From Helicobacter cetorum MIT 00-7128 (GTDB lineage Bacteria > Campylobacterota > Campylobacteria > Campylobacterales > Helicobacteraceae), in contig NC_017737.1 of assembly GCF_000259255.1 (NCBI RefSeq), positions 1,240,001 to 1,304,000 on the forward strand: a DNA stretch of 64,000 nt. The letters are read 5' to 3'. Both the position numbers and the translations under genes were made by a program. A model generated the notes under the pieces. It had not been told where the DNA came from. It did not search any database and was given only the letters and a program-made list of their open reading frames with translations. Shown piece after piece: positions 9,396 through 20,014 of the stretch; position 1 is the first letter of the stretch; every line of letters begins with the position of its first letter.

Positions 9396-12300
9396 TTACC
9401 CTAAATAATCTTGTAAGGCTAGTAATTTATCTTCTTTAGAACCTTTTTCTAACGCTAAGAGTAAGACTTCTACAGCGCTTAAAGTCGTGAAATAACTCAC
9501 ATGATTTTTAAGCACAGAAGTGCGGATAAGTTTGGCGTCGCCTTGAGATTTATTATCGCTCGTATTAATCGCCATACTGATTTCTCCATTCATCATTAAG
9601 TCTATAATATTAGGGCGGCCTTCTGAGATTTTAAGCACTTTTAAAGACTTTACTCCGGCTTTTTCTAAGGCTTTATGCGTGCCTTCTGTAGCGCATAATT
9701 CAAAGCCTAATTCAACTAAGCGTTTCAATAAATCGCATGCTTTTTCTTTGTCTTTATCTTTTATGGAAACAAAAATCAGCCCCTTGTTTTTAATAGGGTT
9801 AAAACAAGCCATTTGAGCCTTAAAAAATGCCTGCCCTAAAGAACTCGCAATTCCCATAACTTCGCCCGTGCTTTTCATCTCAGGCCCTAGAATTAAATCT
9901 GCTCCATAGAGTTTGTTAAAAGGAAAAACCGCCTCTTTTAAAGCCACAAAATTTGGCATTTTAGGTTTATAAACTCCCTTAGAATACTCCACAATACCCT
10001 TTTTATCATAAAATTTAAGAGCCTCTTGTAAGTCTTCTAACACCATAACCCTAGTAGCCACTTTAGCTAAAGGAATGCCTAAAGCCTTGCTCAAAAATGG
10101 CACCGTCCTACTTGCCCTAGGATTAACTTCAATCAAATAAAGCGAATCATTATAAACAGCAAACTGAATATTTAATAGCCCCACTACACCTAAATGAAGG
10201 GCGATTTTTGCAGTGGTTTGTTCAATCTCATCTAAAATCTTAGAACTTAGGGTTGAAGGAATGAAGCACGCCGAATCGCCTGAATGAATGCCTGCTTCTT
10301 CAATATGCTGTAAAATGCCCGCAATATAGACATCTTTTTTATCACAAATGGCATCTACATCTAACTCAATCGCCTTTTCTAGAAACTTATCAATTAAAAG
10401 CGGATTTTTAGGGCTAATCTCTAAAGAATGCGTAACATTTTCTAAATAATGGCGTAACTCTTCAATGTTTTCTAAAGTTCGCATATATTGCCCCCCTAGC
10501 ACATAGCTAGGACGCACAATGATAGGAAAACCAATCAAATTAGCAATACTATAAGCTTCATCAATACTCTTTGCCATGCCATTTTCAGGCTGTTTGATAT
10601 TAAGCTCTTTTAAAAAGAGTGAAAATTTTTCTCTATCTTCTGCAATATCAATCACTTTAAAAGGCGTGCCAATAATAGGGGCTTGCATTTTAGCTAAATC
10701 TTTAGCGAGTTTTAGGGGCGTTTGTCCCCCAAAATGCACGATAATACCTTCTACATGCTCTCTTTCTATAATCGCTTTCACGCACTCAAAGTGAATGGGT
10801 TCAAAATAAAGTGTATCGCTTGTATCATAATCAGTGCTTACGGTTTCTGGATTACAATTAAGCATAACACTTTGAATGTTTAAATCTTTTAAAGCAAAGC
10901 TTGCATGCACGCAACAATAATCAAACTCAATGCCTTGACCAATGCGATTAGGTCCAGAACCTATGATGAGAATTTTCTTTTCTCTATTTTTTTGAATGGG
11001 GGCTTGTTTTAAAACATTAGGGGTATAGGTAGAATATAAATAAGGCGTGAGCGATAAAAACTCCGCTGCACAAGTATCCACTTCTTCAAAATTAGGCGTA
11101 ATTTGTAAAGTCTTTCTAGCTAATTCCACTTCAAACGCACTTATTTCTAAATTTTCATTCTCTCTAATTTTGGTTGCAATTCTAGCGTCGCTAAAACCTA
11201 AGTTTTTAAGCTCTCTTAATTTTAAAGCGTTAGTTAAAACGCTAGAATTAATGCTTTCTTCTACTTCTACTAGCTTTTGAATTTGGTGTAAAAACCACTT
11301 ATCAATCTGACACAATTCAAAAACTTCATCAACAGAAACTTTCAATCTAAACGCATCAGCGATATAAAGTAATCGCTTGAAATTTGGTCGGCGGATTTCT
11401 TTTTTAATGCTCTCTAAATCTTTGCTTAAAGATTCAAACCCTAGCCAATTATTTTCTAAAGAGCATAACGCCTTTTGTAAGGCTTCTAAAAAATTCCCCC
11501 CTATTCCCATCACTTCGCCAATGCTTTTCATAGAAGTTCCTAGAGTGCTTGAAACGCCGGCAAATTTTTCAAACGCAAAGCGGGGGATTTTAACCACAAT
11601 GTAATCCAAACTAGGCTCAAAACTCGCTGGAGTGTTGGTAATATCATTTTTGATTTCATCTAAGCTAAAGCCCACTGCAAGCATGGTTGCGACTTTTGCG
11701 ATAGGAAAACCGGTCGCTTTTGATGCTAAGGCAGAGCTTCGGCTTACTCGTGGGTTCATTTCAATCACAACCATTCTTAAAGTTTCTGGATGGATAGCAA
11801 ATTGCACATTGCTTCCGCCGGTATCTACGCCAATCTCTCTTAAAATCGCAAAGCTTGCATCTCGCATGCGTTGGTATTCTTTATCAGTTAGAGTGAGACT
11901 AGGAGCAATCGTTATGCTATCGCCGGTATGCACGCCCATGGGGTCAATATTTTCAATACAGCACACAATAATACAATTATCCTTGCTGTCTCGTATGACT
12001 TCCATTTCATATTCTTTCCACCCTAGCAAGGACTCTTCAATCAAAATTTCACTAATGGGCGATGCTTCTAAGGCACTCTTAGCTAATTCTTGAAACTCTT
12101 CAATATTATAAGCTACCCCACTCCCTCCGCCAGCTAGAGTGAAACTCGCTCTAATAATGGCTGGAAAGCCAATTTCTTTAATCGCTTCTAAGGCTTCTAA
12201 TTCTGTGTAGGCATAACGCCCCCTAGGTAAGTCCATGCCAATTTTTAGCATAGCCTCTTTAAAAGCCTGTCTGTCTTCGCCTTTCTTAATCGCATCAATC

Positions 12301-12656
12301 TTAGCCCCTAAAAGCTCTATGCCTTCTAACATGCCCCTTTTGTGCATTTCTAAGACCACATTTAAAGCGGTTTGTCCACCCATTGTGGGTAAAATGGCAT
12401 CAATTTTTTCATTCTTAATGATTTCTGCAATGTTTTCTGGGGTAATAGGCTGAATGTAAGTTCTATGCGAAAATTCAGGGTCAGTCATCACGGTGGCGGG
12501 ATTAGAATTGATTAAGATAACTCTATAACCCAAGGATTTTAAGGTCTTACAACTTTGAGTCCCTGAGTAGTCAAACTCACAAGCTTGTCCAATAACTATA
12601 GGACCTGAACCTATAAGTAGAATATTAGAAATATCGGTGCGTTTAGGCATAATCAA
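9396..12656 (-). CDS. carB: Carbamoyl-phosphate synthase large subunit
   Basis: 1086 aa, full length for CarB. Two ATP-grasp halves are visible: the first opens with [20 protein letters not shown] and the second, near residue 560, with [20 protein letters not shown]. The C-terminal domain (from about residue 950) is MGS-like, the usual allosteric region. It makes carbamoyl phosphate from bicarbonate and ammonia delivered by CarA, for pyrimidines and arginine. carA is not in this window. HP0919 is the counterpart. The gene lies 10 bases after the ThiD2-like gene and 1 base before the TsaC-like gene. Confidence 0.98.
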   Translation of the reverse strand: MIMPKRTDISNILLIGSGPIVIGQACEFDYSGTQSCKTLKSLGYRVILINSNPATVMTDPEFSHRTYIQPITPENIAEIIKNEKIDAILPTMGGQTALNVVLEMHKRGMLEGIELLGAKIDAIKKGEDRQAFKEAMLKIGMDLPRGRYAYTELEALEAIKEIGFPAIIRASFTLAGGGSGVAYNIEEFQELAKSALEASPISEILIEESLLGWKEYEMEVIRDSKDNCIIVCCIENIDPMGVHTGDSITIAPSLTLTDKEYQRMRDASFAILREIGVDTGGSNVQFAIHPETLRMVVIEMNPRVSRSSALASKATGFPIAKVATMLAVGFSLDEIKNDITNTPASFEPSLDYIVVKIPRFAFEKFAGVSSTLGTSMKSIGEVMGIGGNFLEALQKALCSLENNWLGFESLSKDLESIKKEIRRPNFKRLLYIADAFRLKVSVDEVFELCQIDKWFLHQIQKLVEVEESINSSVLTNALKLRELKNLGFSDARIATKIRENENLEISAFEVELARKTLQITPNFEEVDTCAAEFLSLTPYLYSTYTPNVLKQAPIQKNREKKILIIGSGPNRIGQGIEFDYCCVHASFALKDLNIQSVMLNCNPETVSTDYDTSDTLYFEPIHFECVKAIIEREHVEGIIVHFGGQTPLKLAKDLAKMQAPIIGTPFKVIDIAEDREKFSLFLKELNIKQPENGMAKSIDEAYSIANLIGFPIIVRPSYVLGGQYMRTLENIEELRHYLENVTHSLEISPKNPLLIDKFLEKAIELDVDAICDKKDVYIAGILQHIEEAGIHSGDSACFIPSTLSSKILDEIEQTTAKIALHLGVVGLLNIQFAVYNDSLYLIEVNPRASRTVPFLSKALGIPLAKVATRVMVLEDLQEALKFYDKKGIVEYSKGVYKPKMPNFVALKEAVFPFNKLYGADLILGPEMKSTGEVMGIASSLGQAFFKAQMACFNPIKNKGLIFVSIKDKDKEKACDLLKRLVELGFELCATEGTHKALEKAGVKSLKVLKISEGRPNIIDLMMNGEISMAINTSDNKSQGDAKLIRTSVLKNHVSYFTTLSAVEVLLLALEKGSKEDKLLALQDYLG

Positions 12657-12666
12657 TCCTTAGAAT

Positions 12667-13074
12667 TTATTTATTTTCAATAAGAGCGAGAAAAACTTCC
12701 TTTTCTAAAATATAGAGCTCATAGCGTATTTGTTTAAAAGTTTCACTATTGCCATAAGATTTAATTTCTTCAAGTTTCAAACATTCTTCTAAAACTCTAG
12801 CACTCTCTTGGGCTCTCTTAAAATTAGATACTAGCATGCTTTGGATATTTTCTCTCTCAAGCTCTATGGTCATGGTGGTTTTTAGGGGGTCATTATTAAC
12901 ATCTCGTGCCTCTAAGCACAAAGAATAATTGTTTAATAAAGCTTGGTGGCGCAAAATTTTTAAGCGCTTGGAAAGATTCTCGTTATTTAAGATGTAACGA
13001 GCTAAATCTTCTATAACACGAACCCCCTCCTTAAGGCGATTGATATTAGCGTCTAATAAGCGAGCTAATTTCAA
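12667..13074 (-). CDS. ThiD2-like small protein (thiamine-linked domain)
   Basis: 135 aa, all-helical by appearance. The opening LLDANINRLKEGVRVIEDLA and the LKILRHQ and KRAQESARVLEE blocks resemble the domain found alone or fused to the N-terminus of ThiE in many bacteria. That domain is described as ThiD2, a hydroxymethylpyrimidine-phosphate kinase of thiamine synthesis. No ThiE domain follows here. The assignment is from motif memory; an unrelated helical role is possible. It starts 2 bases after the BI-1 gene stop and ends 10 bases before carB, so all are likely one transcript. Confidence 0.55.
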   Translation of the reverse strand: MKLARLLDANINRLKEGVRVIEDLARYILNNENLSKRLKILRHQALLNNYSLCLEARDVNNDPLKTTMTIELERENIQSMLVSNFKRAQESARVLEECLKLEEIKSYGNSETFKQIRYELYILEKEVFLALIENK

Positions 13075-13076
13075 GG

Positions 13077-13778
13077 CTATCTATCTCTATCTGAACCAAA
13101 AATACCAATAATTTGTAAGATAGAGATAAAAACATTTAAAAAATCTAAATACAAGCTTACAGCCGCATCAATAGGGCTATCATACATACCCCTAACAATG
13201 TTTTGAGTGTCATAAGCAATATAAAGGCTAAATAAAATTGCACTCGCTCCAGCAATAACAACTTGAAACATAGAATTACCCAAGAACAAGTTAATGAGCG
13301 AACATACCACAACTACAATAAGCGCAATAAAGAGCATTTTGCCCATGTTGGCTAAGTCGTTTTTGGTTTTTAAGGCATAGACACTCATTAGGGCAAATAC
13401 GATTGTAGTCATGCCTAGTGCTTGCCAAATTGCCCCTAGACCTGCTTTTGCAATGACCATACCTAGTAGTGGCACTAGAGTAACCCCAGAAAGTGAAGTG
13501 AAAGCAAAAAGCATGAATAAATTTAATCCGGGCTTAGATTTAGAAAACATCAAGCCAAAGAATGCCACAATTTCAGCGATAAAAAACGCCCATTTATACT
13601 GCACTACTGCTTGAAAATTCATTAACCCTAGCAACGCTCCAATAGTCGCTAGTAACAAACTACCAGCAAAAAACTTATAAGTAGTTTTAACAAAATTTAC
13701 TAATTCGCTTTCATGTGTTGCGCCTAATAAACTCTCTTCATACATATTATGAGAGTTTGCTCTATCATATAACGCCAT
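13077..13778 (-). CDS. BAX inhibitor-1/YccA-family membrane protein
   Basis: 233 aa with about seven hydrophobic helices, the BI-1 (TMBIM) arrangement of a small inner-membrane protein implicated in calcium leak or membrane-protein quality control. The C-terminal IAYDTQNI and DAAVSLYLDFLNVFISILQI are family hallmarks. The frame is open to 13799, but I chose the ATG at 13778 (MALYDRANSHN) because a GAGGAG ribosome site lies just upstream, and the HP0920 counterpart starts the same way. It is the first gene of the BI-1/ThiD2-like/carB/TsaC-like run and is divergent from gap. Confidence 0.92.
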   Translation of the reverse strand: MALYDRANSHNMYEESLLGATHESELVNFVKTTYKFFAGSLLLATIGALLGLMNFQAVVQYKWAFFIAEIVAFFGLMFSKSKPGLNLFMLFAFTSLSGVTLVPLLGMVIAKAGLGAIWQALGMTTIVFALMSVYALKTKNDLANMGKMLFIALIVVVVCSLINLFLGNSMFQVVIAGASAILFSLYIAYDTQNIVRGMYDSPIDAAVSLYLDFLNVFISILQIIGIFGSDRDR

Positions 13779-13841
13779 AATAAGCTCCTCATTTTTCAAT
13801 TTAAAAATCAGTTTGGACTAATCCCTATTAAAAAGGTCAAA

Positions 13842-13847
13842 TATAAT
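13842..13847 (+). promoter_or_regulatory. Candidate -10 box for gap
   Basis: TATAAT on the forward strand in the 148-base divergent region between the BI-1 gene and gap. It would give a leader of about 70 bases. No clear -35 element is visible. Confidence 0.4.
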
Positions 13848-13926
13848 AACACAAAATGTAGTAAAATACCAATAAAACGCCCTCAAATTAAGAAAAAATT
13901 TGATGAGATTAGGATATTAATTACAC

Positions 13927-14958
13927 ATGAAAATATTTATCAACGGATTTGGTCGCATTGGAAGATGTGTATTGCGTGCTATTATAGAGCGCTATTATAA
14001 TTTTCATAATACGCCTTTAATAGCCCCTCAAATTGAAATTGCGGGTATCAATGACCCTGCTAATTGGGAAATCCTCTCTTATCTCTTAGAACATGACAGC
14101 ACCCATCAATTATTTTTTCAAGAGGTGAGCCATAGCAACAATAAGCTTAAAATAGGCTCTTTGGAAATTCCTACCTACAATTCTATAGAAAACTTAGACT
14201 TAAAGGATGTAGATGTTTTAATAGAATGTTCAGGGAAATTTTTAGAGCCAAAGCTTTTAGAGCATTATTTAGAGCTTGGAGCTAAAAAAGTTGTGCTTTC
14301 AGCACCCTTTATCAATGAATATGATGAAAATAAATACCCTACTCTAGTCTATGGCATAAACCATACTATTTATAAAAATCAATCTATTTTTTCTAATGCC
14401 TCATGCACCACTAATGCTATTGCGCCTATTTGTGGGCTTATTGATGAGGTATTTGGCATTCAAGAAGGCATGCTAACCACCATTCATAGCTATACAAGCG
14501 ACCAGCATTTAATGGATAGTGCGCACAAAAAAGATAAACGCCGCTCTCGTGCCGCTGCAAATAATATTATCCCAACTACCACAAAAGCTGCTCTAGCCCT
14601 ACATAAGGTTTTACCCAATCTTAAGAACAAAATGCATGGACATAGCGTGAGAGTTCCAACAATTGATGTTTCCATGATAGATTTGAGTTTGCAACTTCAA
14701 AAAGTAGCCTCCAAAGAGCAGATTAATACTCTTTTTATTGAGGCATCTAAAGGTCATTTAAAAAATATCTTAGATATAGATTTGAAAGAAAGAGTGAGTT
14801 CTGATTTTATCTCCAACCCCCATAGCGTAGTTGTTGCCCTAGATTTAACCTTTACACTAAAAAATATGGTAAAAATTATGGCTTGGTATGATAATGAGTG
14901 GGGTTATTCTAACCGCCTAATTGACATCGCTTTTTTTGCATACCAATACCAACAATAA
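13927..14958 (+). CDS. gap: Glyceraldehyde-3-phosphate dehydrogenase, type I
   Basis: 343 aa. The NAD-binding Rossmann motif INGFGRIGR opens the protein. The catalytic Cys160 sits in the signature [10 protein letters not shown], followed by the HSYTSDQ block and the substrate-phosphate residues. The C-terminal [12 protein letters not shown] is typical. It is slightly longer than the usual 330-335 aa owing to small insertions. It interconverts glyceraldehyde 3-phosphate and 1,3-bisphosphoglycerate in central carbon metabolism, in this lineage probably mainly for gluconeogenesis. HP0921 is the counterpart, in the same position next to the BI-1 gene. Confidence 0.95.
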   Translation: MKIFINGFGRIGRCVLRAIIERYYNFHNTPLIAPQIEIAGINDPANWEILSYLLEHDSTHQLFFQEVSHSNNKLKIGSLEIPTYNSIENLDLKDVDVLIECSGKFLEPKLLEHYLELGAKKVVLSAPFINEYDENKYPTLVYGINHTIYKNQSIFSNASCTTNAIAPICGLIDEVFGIQEGMLTTIHSYTSDQHLMDSAHKKDKRRSRAAANNIIPTTTKAALALHKVLPNLKNKMHGHSVRVPTIDVSMIDLSLQLQKVASKEQINTLFIEASKGHLKNILDIDLKERVSSDFISNPHSVVVALDLTFTLKNMVKIMAWYDNEWGYSNRLIDIAFFAYQYQQ

Positions 14959-15061
14959 ATTTTGTGAGAGATTAGATTGAAAAGAATGATGTTATTTTTT
15001 AGTTGTTTGCGTTAAAAATCTTTATTTTTGCAATAGTTAGGATTTAATCTTTTTGGTTTGG

Positions 15062-15544
15062 TTATTGCATTTTAAGATTCTTTTTTTCAAAATCTAATAG
15101 CCATTTTTTAATTTCTACTCCTCCACCATATCCGCCTAAACTACCATTTTTACGCACCACTCTATGACAAGGCACAATCAACGAAATAGGGTTATTATGA
15201 TTAGCATTACCAATAGCCCTGCAAGATTTAGGATTATCAATGAGCTTTGCGATTTCATCATAACTTCTTGTCTCACCATATGGAATCGTTAATAACGCAT
15301 TCCAAACTTGCTTTTGAAAAGAAGTTCCTACAAAATCTAAAGGCAAATTGAATTCAAAAAGTTGTCCTAAAAAATAACGCTCCAAAGCTTGAATGCTTAG
15401 TTTTAGTGGGGTATTAATGGTAGTGTTGTGAGAGAAATTTGTTATATCAAAATCTAATCTCAATAAGTGGCTATCATTAGCACACAAATGCAAATACGCT
15501 AAAGGAAAGCTCTTTGGGGTTTTGAAGTAATAGTGAGATAGCAT
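15062..15544 (-). CDS. ogt: Methylated-DNA-protein-cysteine methyltransferase
   Basis: 160 aa, Ogt/AdaC type. The acceptor Cys126 lies in the invariant PCHRV motif, preceded by the recognition-helix region SCRAIGNANHNNP and the Arg finger. It repairs O6-methylguanine by irreversible methyl transfer. It matches HP0676, but here it sits between gap and glcD, which are unlinked in H. pylori. It is convergent with gap, with about 100 bases between the stops and no strong terminator that I can see. Confidence 0.94.
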   Translation of the reverse strand: MLSHYYFKTPKSFPLAYLHLCANDSHLLRLDFDITNFSHNTTINTPLKLSIQALERYFLGQLFEFNLPLDFVGTSFQKQVWNALLTIPYGETRSYDEIAKLIDNPKSCRAIGNANHNNPISLIVPCHRVVRKNGSLGGYGGGVEIKKWLLDFEKKNLKMQ

Positions 15545-15618
15545 AATATTCCCTTTATTTTTTAAACTAAGGTTTTATTAAAAGTATAAAAAAATTCCTT
15601 TTAAAATTGAATATTCTC

Positions 15619-16998
15619 TCACAACCCCATTTTAAAAGGATTTAAAATATTGTTTGGGTCAAGGGCTTTTTTAATCGTTCTAAAAAATTGCATTTCTTGC
15701 TCATTAAAAGCTAGGGGCATAAATTTAGCCTTAGACAATCCTATACCATGCTCCCCACTTAAAGTCCCTTCCAAACTGACAGCTACTTGAAAAATTTCTT
15801 CCATAGCTTGATGGCCTTTTTCTAAATCTCTCTCAGGATTTTCTACCATAACATTCACATGCACATTGCCATCGCCTGTATGACCAAAGCAAGGGATTTT
15901 AAAGCCATATTTTTCACTAATCTTTGCAACTTCTTTTAATAAACTTGGTAAGCTAGCCCTTGGAACGGTTACATCTTCATTCAACTTCTTTTTGCCATAA
16001 ATACTAATACTTTGAGATGCATTACGCCTCGCAAACCACAAATCTTGCTCTTCTTGTTCATTTTGAGCGGTTTTAAAATTTATACAACCATTGGCTTTAA
16101 AATGCTTTTCTATTTCATTGAGTTGCCATAGAATTTGCTCTTTAACCACACCATCAACTTGAGTAATGAGTATCGCCCCTGCGTCTTTGGGTAAACCTTT
16201 AGAAAACCTTTCTTCAACAGCCCTGATACTCAAATTATCCAAAAATTCCATAGCTACAGGTGTAACACCACTACTCATAGTCTTATAGACCGCATTCATA
16301 GCATCATCAATATGATTAAAAACTCCCATTGCACTTTGTTTTAAGGGCGGTTTAGCTAAAAGTTTTAAAGTAATTTCACTAATCACGCCTAAACACCCCT
16401 CACTTGCAATCATCAAGCCTGTTGTGTTAAAGCCTGCAACATCTTTAATCGTTTTTTTACCCGCTCGAATAATATCACCATTAGCTAACACCACTCTTAA
16501 GGCCATGACATAATCCTTTGTAATGCCATATTTTGCTGCACGCATGCCACCGGCATTTTCTGCGACATTCCCCCCTAAGGTGCTTTGATTTTCGCTCGCT
16601 GGGTCTGGGGGGTAAAACAAATTTAATTTTTCCACTTCGTTTTGAAAATGCTTGTTAATCACACCGGGTTCTACTCGTGCGATTAAATTTTTAGTGTCAA
16701 TCTCCAAGATTTTATCCAAATGCTTTTCTACACTTAAAATGAGTCCCCCACTCACGCTTAATGCCCCACCTGTAAAACCACTCCCAGCCCCTCTTGGCAC
16801 AACAATAATTCTATGCTCGTTACAATATTTTAAAATGTGGCTAATTTCTTGCTCATTTTTAGGAAAAATCACGCCATCTGGTAAATAACGCTCTTTGGTA
16901 GCGTCATAAGCATAAGCGTTTAAATGGGCATCATCAGTAAAAAAATCCTCTTCCCCCACTAAATTTTTAAAATATTTAAGATGTTGTTTGGCTAACAT
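15619..16998 (-). CDS. glcD: FAD-linked glycolate/D-lactate oxidase subunit
   Basis: 459 aa. The PCMH-type FAD-binding segment is clear: PRGAGSGFTGGALSV near residue 68, then STLGGNVAENAGGMRAAKYG. The C-terminal oxidase domain ends with GHTGDGNVHVNV and GEHGIGLSKA. It oxidises a 2-hydroxy acid and passes electrons to the respiratory chain. It matches HP0509. The exact substrate, glycolate or D-lactate, cannot be read from sequence. It directly follows pgbA, with its start touching the pgbA stop, so the csd3-nudix-pgbA-glcD genes appear to be one operon. Confidence 0.93.
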   Translation of the reverse strand: MLAKQHLKYFKNLVGEEDFFTDDAHLNAYAYDATKERYLPDGVIFPKNEQEISHILKYCNEHRIIVVPRGAGSGFTGGALSVSGGLILSVEKHLDKILEIDTKNLIARVEPGVINKHFQNEVEKLNLFYPPDPASENQSTLGGNVAENAGGMRAAKYGITKDYVMALRVVLANGDIIRAGKKTIKDVAGFNTTGLMIASEGCLGVISEITLKLLAKPPLKQSAMGVFNHIDDAMNAVYKTMSSGVTPVAMEFLDNLSIRAVEERFSKGLPKDAGAILITQVDGVVKEQILWQLNEIEKHFKANGCINFKTAQNEQEEQDLWFARRNASQSISIYGKKKLNEDVTVPRASLPSLLKEVAKISEKYGFKIPCFGHTGDGNVHVNVMVENPERDLEKGHQAMEEIFQVAVSLEGTLSGEHGIGLSKAKFMPLAFNEQEMQFFRTIKKALDPNNILNPFKMGL

Positions 16999-18005
16999 TA
17001 TTGTTGCCTTTTACTTGCCTCTAGGGCTTTTCTTCTTTCTTCAAGCTCTCTTTCATCTTGCTCTTCTTGTTCTTTTTCTCTCTCTTCAAGCTCTTTGGCT
17101 CTTTTTTCAGCTTTAGCTTTGCGCTTTTCTTCTCTTAAAAGATGTTTATCTTCTTTCTTTTGGAGTGTTTGTTCTTTTGAAGTGGCTTTTTCTTGTATTT
17201 TTAAAGCCCCTTGATTATCTTCACGCTTTTTTTCTTGGCTATCAATTTTTATTTCTTTGTATCCCATTCTTGTTTCTTTGCGTTTTTCCTTTTTTAAGAG
17301 CATGTCATAATAGACAAAATAATGCTTGGCTTGACTTCCAGAAAAGAGCTTTCCTAAAGTCCCTACATCAACCCCCTCAACCCTAGAAAAGAAAGGCACA
17401 GCAGTTTTGCCAACCCTAGAAGTGTCAAAAGGTCTTTTTTCTAAAAATTCAAAACTTTGGCAATCTAAAATATTAAGCGTATTGGTAGTTACAATGTATA
17501 AAACTCCTACACTATAAGCATTGCAAGCCTTTTTCAAAGAGGCAGCTTTTGGGTCAAACCCATTAAGATGAATAACTAATAAATCAGGGCTAATAAAATT
17601 AGTATCAGGATTTTCTGCTTTGATTTGTTCATAAATCTCATCATTAGGAGCGATTAAAAACGCTTGGTTATTAAATTGTCTAAAATAAATCAAATCACCC
17701 TTTTTGGCAACCATTCTTGGGGTAGGCAAGTGGCGTTGTTTCATAGAATCAAAAGTCTTAAAGCGTGCTGTAGCTACGCCATTTTCAACAGCAACTACTA
17801 ATACTTCAGAAGTAACAATCTCATAATCAGATAGCTTGGTTACTACAAAACCAAACTCCCCCACTTGCAAATCATACGCAGGAAAACGCACGATTTTTTT
17901 AGGCACATCTACAAAATCAATACTAACCTTTAACGGCTCTTGCCAAGAGGCTGAAAATAAATAACTAAAACTTAAAAAAAATAATCCAAATAAACGACTT
18001 ATCAT
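16998..18005 (-). CDS. pgbA: Plasminogen-binding protein PgbA-like
   Basis: 335 aa. A signal peptide (about residues 1-18, ending LFSA) is followed by a beta-rich domain to about residue 235. A long charged, coiled-coil-like tail of E, K and R closes the protein. The N-terminal domain and the position between glcD and the Nudix gene match H. pylori PgbA (HP0508), a surface protein that binds host plasminogen through lysines. The H. pylori protein is longer, as I recall about 450 aa, so the low-complexity tail is shorter here. It ends in RQQ rather than lysine, which bears on whether plasminogen binding is kept. Confidence 0.8.
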   Translation of the reverse strand: MISRLFGLFFLSFSYLFSASWQEPLKVSIDFVDVPKKIVRFPAYDLQVGEFGFVVTKLSDYEIVTSEVLVVAVENGVATARFKTFDSMKQRHLPTPRMVAKKGDLIYFRQFNNQAFLIAPNDEIYEQIKAENPDTNFISPDLLVIHLNGFDPKAASLKKACNAYSVGVLYIVTTNTLNILDCQSFEFLEKRPFDTSRVGKTAVPFFSRVEGVDVGTLGKLFSGSQAKHYFVYYDMLLKKEKRKETRMGYKEIKIDSQEKKREDNQGALKIQEKATSKEQTLQKKEDKHLLREEKRKAKAEKRAKELEEREKEQEEQDERELEERRKALEASKRQQ

Positions 18006-18006
18006 T

Positions 18007-18645
18007 TTAAAAATCCTTTGACTTGCAAGTCATATCAAATTGTTTTAAATGCCATAAAATTGCATAGCTTAATCCGGTAGTCTTAGGGTATTGAAAATCC
18101 ATAATAAAATCAAGGGCTTTGACTCTTTTAAGGTGCAATATTTCAATACGCTCCATATCAATCCCCCCTCCATTAGAGACTTTCAAATCTTGCGAAACCT
18201 TGGCATAATAGATTTTTTGCAAGCTCCCACTCACGCCTGTAGCACTATAGAAATTACCTATATTTTCTAAATTTTTAGGCTCAATTTTATAACCGCATTC
18301 TTCTAGCACTTCTTCGCAAGCGATTTCTTCTAAACTCTTATTGGGTTTATCTACGAGTCCTGCACACAATTCATAAGTGTAACCATCTAGTTCTTGCTGA
18401 TGATTAAGATTGCGTGCATAAATAGCTGGGCGAAATTGACGCACGATTATATAACAATCAGTTTGCAACTCATAAAGCAAAATAGCCACACTATCTAAAG
18501 AGTTAATAATATCCCAAGTCTTTTTTATGCCTTCTTCATTATAGTGCATGCGTTTTTGTTGGATATACAAAGAATCTAAACAAGGCTCTAAATGCACGCC
18601 ACTAATAGCTGAAACTTGAGAGAGAGAGTCTTTAAAATATGACAT
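18007..18645 (-). CDS. Nudix hydrolase, NDP-sugar type
   Basis: 212 aa. The Nudix box lies near residues 96-119 (GLVDKPNKSLEEIACEEVLE, then ECGY). The EExxEExGY core is kept, but the usual first Arg of REUxEE is Glu and the loop is one residue longer than the standard spacing. Such proteins hydrolyse ADP-ribose, UDP-glucose or related compounds; the substrate is not determined here. HP0507 is the counterpart. It overlaps csd3 by one base and lies 1 base before pgbA. Confidence 0.88.
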   Translation of the reverse strand: MSYFKDSLSQVSAISGVHLEPCLDSLYIQQKRMHYNEEGIKKTWDIINSLDSVAILLYELQTDCYIIVRQFRPAIYARNLNHQQELDGYTYELCAGLVDKPNKSLEEIACEEVLEECGYKIEPKNLENIGNFYSATGVSGSLQKIYYAKVSQDLKVSNGGGIDMERIEILHLKRVKALDFIMDFQYPKTTGLSYAILWHLKQFDMTCKSKDF

Positions 18646-19901
18646 TAAAATCCCTCCAAGAGATAATAAGACTGCTTATCAAATGAATGGTCTTTAAACA
18701 CTTTTTCTAAGGTTTGTTTAGAGAGTTTAGTTTTTTCTAAAAAAGCCTCTTTTTGTTTGCCATGCAATTTGCTCTTAGTGGTGCGAATATGCCCTAAAGG
18801 ATTGATAGGTAAAGAATTTTTATACACTCCAAAATGCAGATGAGGTCCTGTGCTCATACCAGTGCTTCCAACCCTACCTATGACTTGCCCCTTTCTTACA
18901 TATGAGCCCTTTTTTAACCCCTTAGCAAAAGCACTCATATGAGCATAGACTAATCGCAACTCACCCATATAATTGATTTCAATCATTTTTCCATAACCCC
19001 CTCTATCGCCTATGAAACCTATGCGCCCCTCAGAAGCTGAGTGCACTAAAGTGCTTTTTTTAGCCGCATAATCCACGCCATAATGGGGTCGTTTAACTTT
19101 TAAAATAGGGTGAAACCTACCATAAGAAAATGATGATGAAATGCGAGTGTATTTCACAGGAGTTTCTAGTAAAAATCCAGCTACTTCCTCTGCCTTTGAA
19201 TCATAGTAACGACCATTTGAATGAGAAAAAACATAATAATTATGATAGCGAGTGCCAACCATTGCCATTTTGATAGCTGGCTGTCCAAATGCTTGACCTA
19301 CACGATAATCTCTTGTATAGACAATTGCAATTTTGTCATTCCTTGCTAGGCGCTTAAATGGCACGCTTTTTTTATACACATTGATGAGTTGATGAGCTAA
19401 AAGGGGGTCATTAGTCGCTTTGACAATATCTTGGTAAGGAGAATTTTGCAACGAAAGAATCAAAGTTTTTTCCTTACGAGTATAGACAATAGGAATAAAA
19501 TCTAAAAAATACTGCTCCCCTTTTTTATATAAATGGATTTGCAAATCTTGGCTAATAGGAATGAGCGCTTGAATAAGCGTGTTGTTTTCATCTCTCAAGG
19601 TATAGTAAGTAACATTGCTTTGAATATCAGCACTCAATTCCTTATCTTGAGAGCTCAGATTATAATATAGCTTTTGGGGTATTTTATTGCGCTCCAAAAA
19701 ACCTAAAAGCGTGAGTTTATTCCCCCATAAAAGTTGCTCACCCACCAAACTTGGAAAAGAATTTGAAAGACTTGATTGGGATTGATTGATAATATCTTCT
19801 GTAGAGGTAGCATTTAATATTACATTTAAAGATAACGCAACCCATAATAATTTCACTCTAAAATACTTGAGTGTCAGTAATTTCTTCAAAAAAGCTTTCA
19901 T
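18645..19901 (-). CDS. csd3: M23 metallopeptidase, cell-shape DD-carboxypeptidase/endopeptidase
   Basis: 418 aa. An N-terminal membrane anchor or signal (about residues 16-31) precedes a regulatory middle region and then the LytM/M23 domain. Zinc ligands are visible as His273 and Asp277 (HYGVD) and His356 in HLHFG, with His321 nearby. The family trims peptidoglycan crosslinks and pentapeptides and helps set helical shape. It matches HP0506 (Csd3, also named HdpA). It is the first gene of the csd3-nudix-pgbA-glcD unit, with an extended -10 promoter upstream. Confidence 0.93.
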   Translation of the reverse strand: MKAFLKKLLTLKYFRVKLLWVALSLNVILNATSTEDIINQSQSSLSNSFPSLVGEQLLWGNKLTLLGFLERNKIPQKLYYNLSSQDKELSADIQSNVTYYTLRDENNTLIQALIPISQDLQIHLYKKGEQYFLDFIPIVYTRKEKTLILSLQNSPYQDIVKATNDPLLAHQLINVYKKSVPFKRLARNDKIAIVYTRDYRVGQAFGQPAIKMAMVGTRYHNYYVFSHSNGRYYDSKAEEVAGFLLETPVKYTRISSSFSYGRFHPILKVKRPHYGVDYAAKKSTLVHSASEGRIGFIGDRGGYGKMIEINYMGELRLVYAHMSAFAKGLKKGSYVRKGQVIGRVGSTGMSTGPHLHFGVYKNSLPINPLGHIRTTKSKLHGKQKEAFLEKTKLSKQTLEKVFKDHSFDKQSYYLLEGF

Positions 19902-19957
19902 TGCTCTAATTTAATACCTTAAATTTAATTCTTTACTCTAGGAGGTTTATTTTAGAA

Positions 19958-19963
19958 AGTATA
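19958..19963 (-). promoter_or_regulatory. Extended -10 promoter for csd3 operon
   Basis: The reverse strand reads ATGCTATACTTTC: TATACT with the TGC extension. It lies 57 bases upstream of the csd3 ATG, in the gap after selD. Confidence 0.5.
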
Positions 19964-20014
19964 GCATAAAGCACCCTAAGAACCTAAGTTTAAGTGTGCT
20001 TATACTCTATTATT

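Noticed and set aside
11632-12093. 153-codon forward frame inside carB
   Set aside because: Antisense shadow of a conserved gene with no ribosome site or family resemblance.
15000-15061. Terminator between gap and ogt
   Set aside because: TGCAATA/TATTGCA can pair over a wide loop but no compact hairpin with a U-run is seen.
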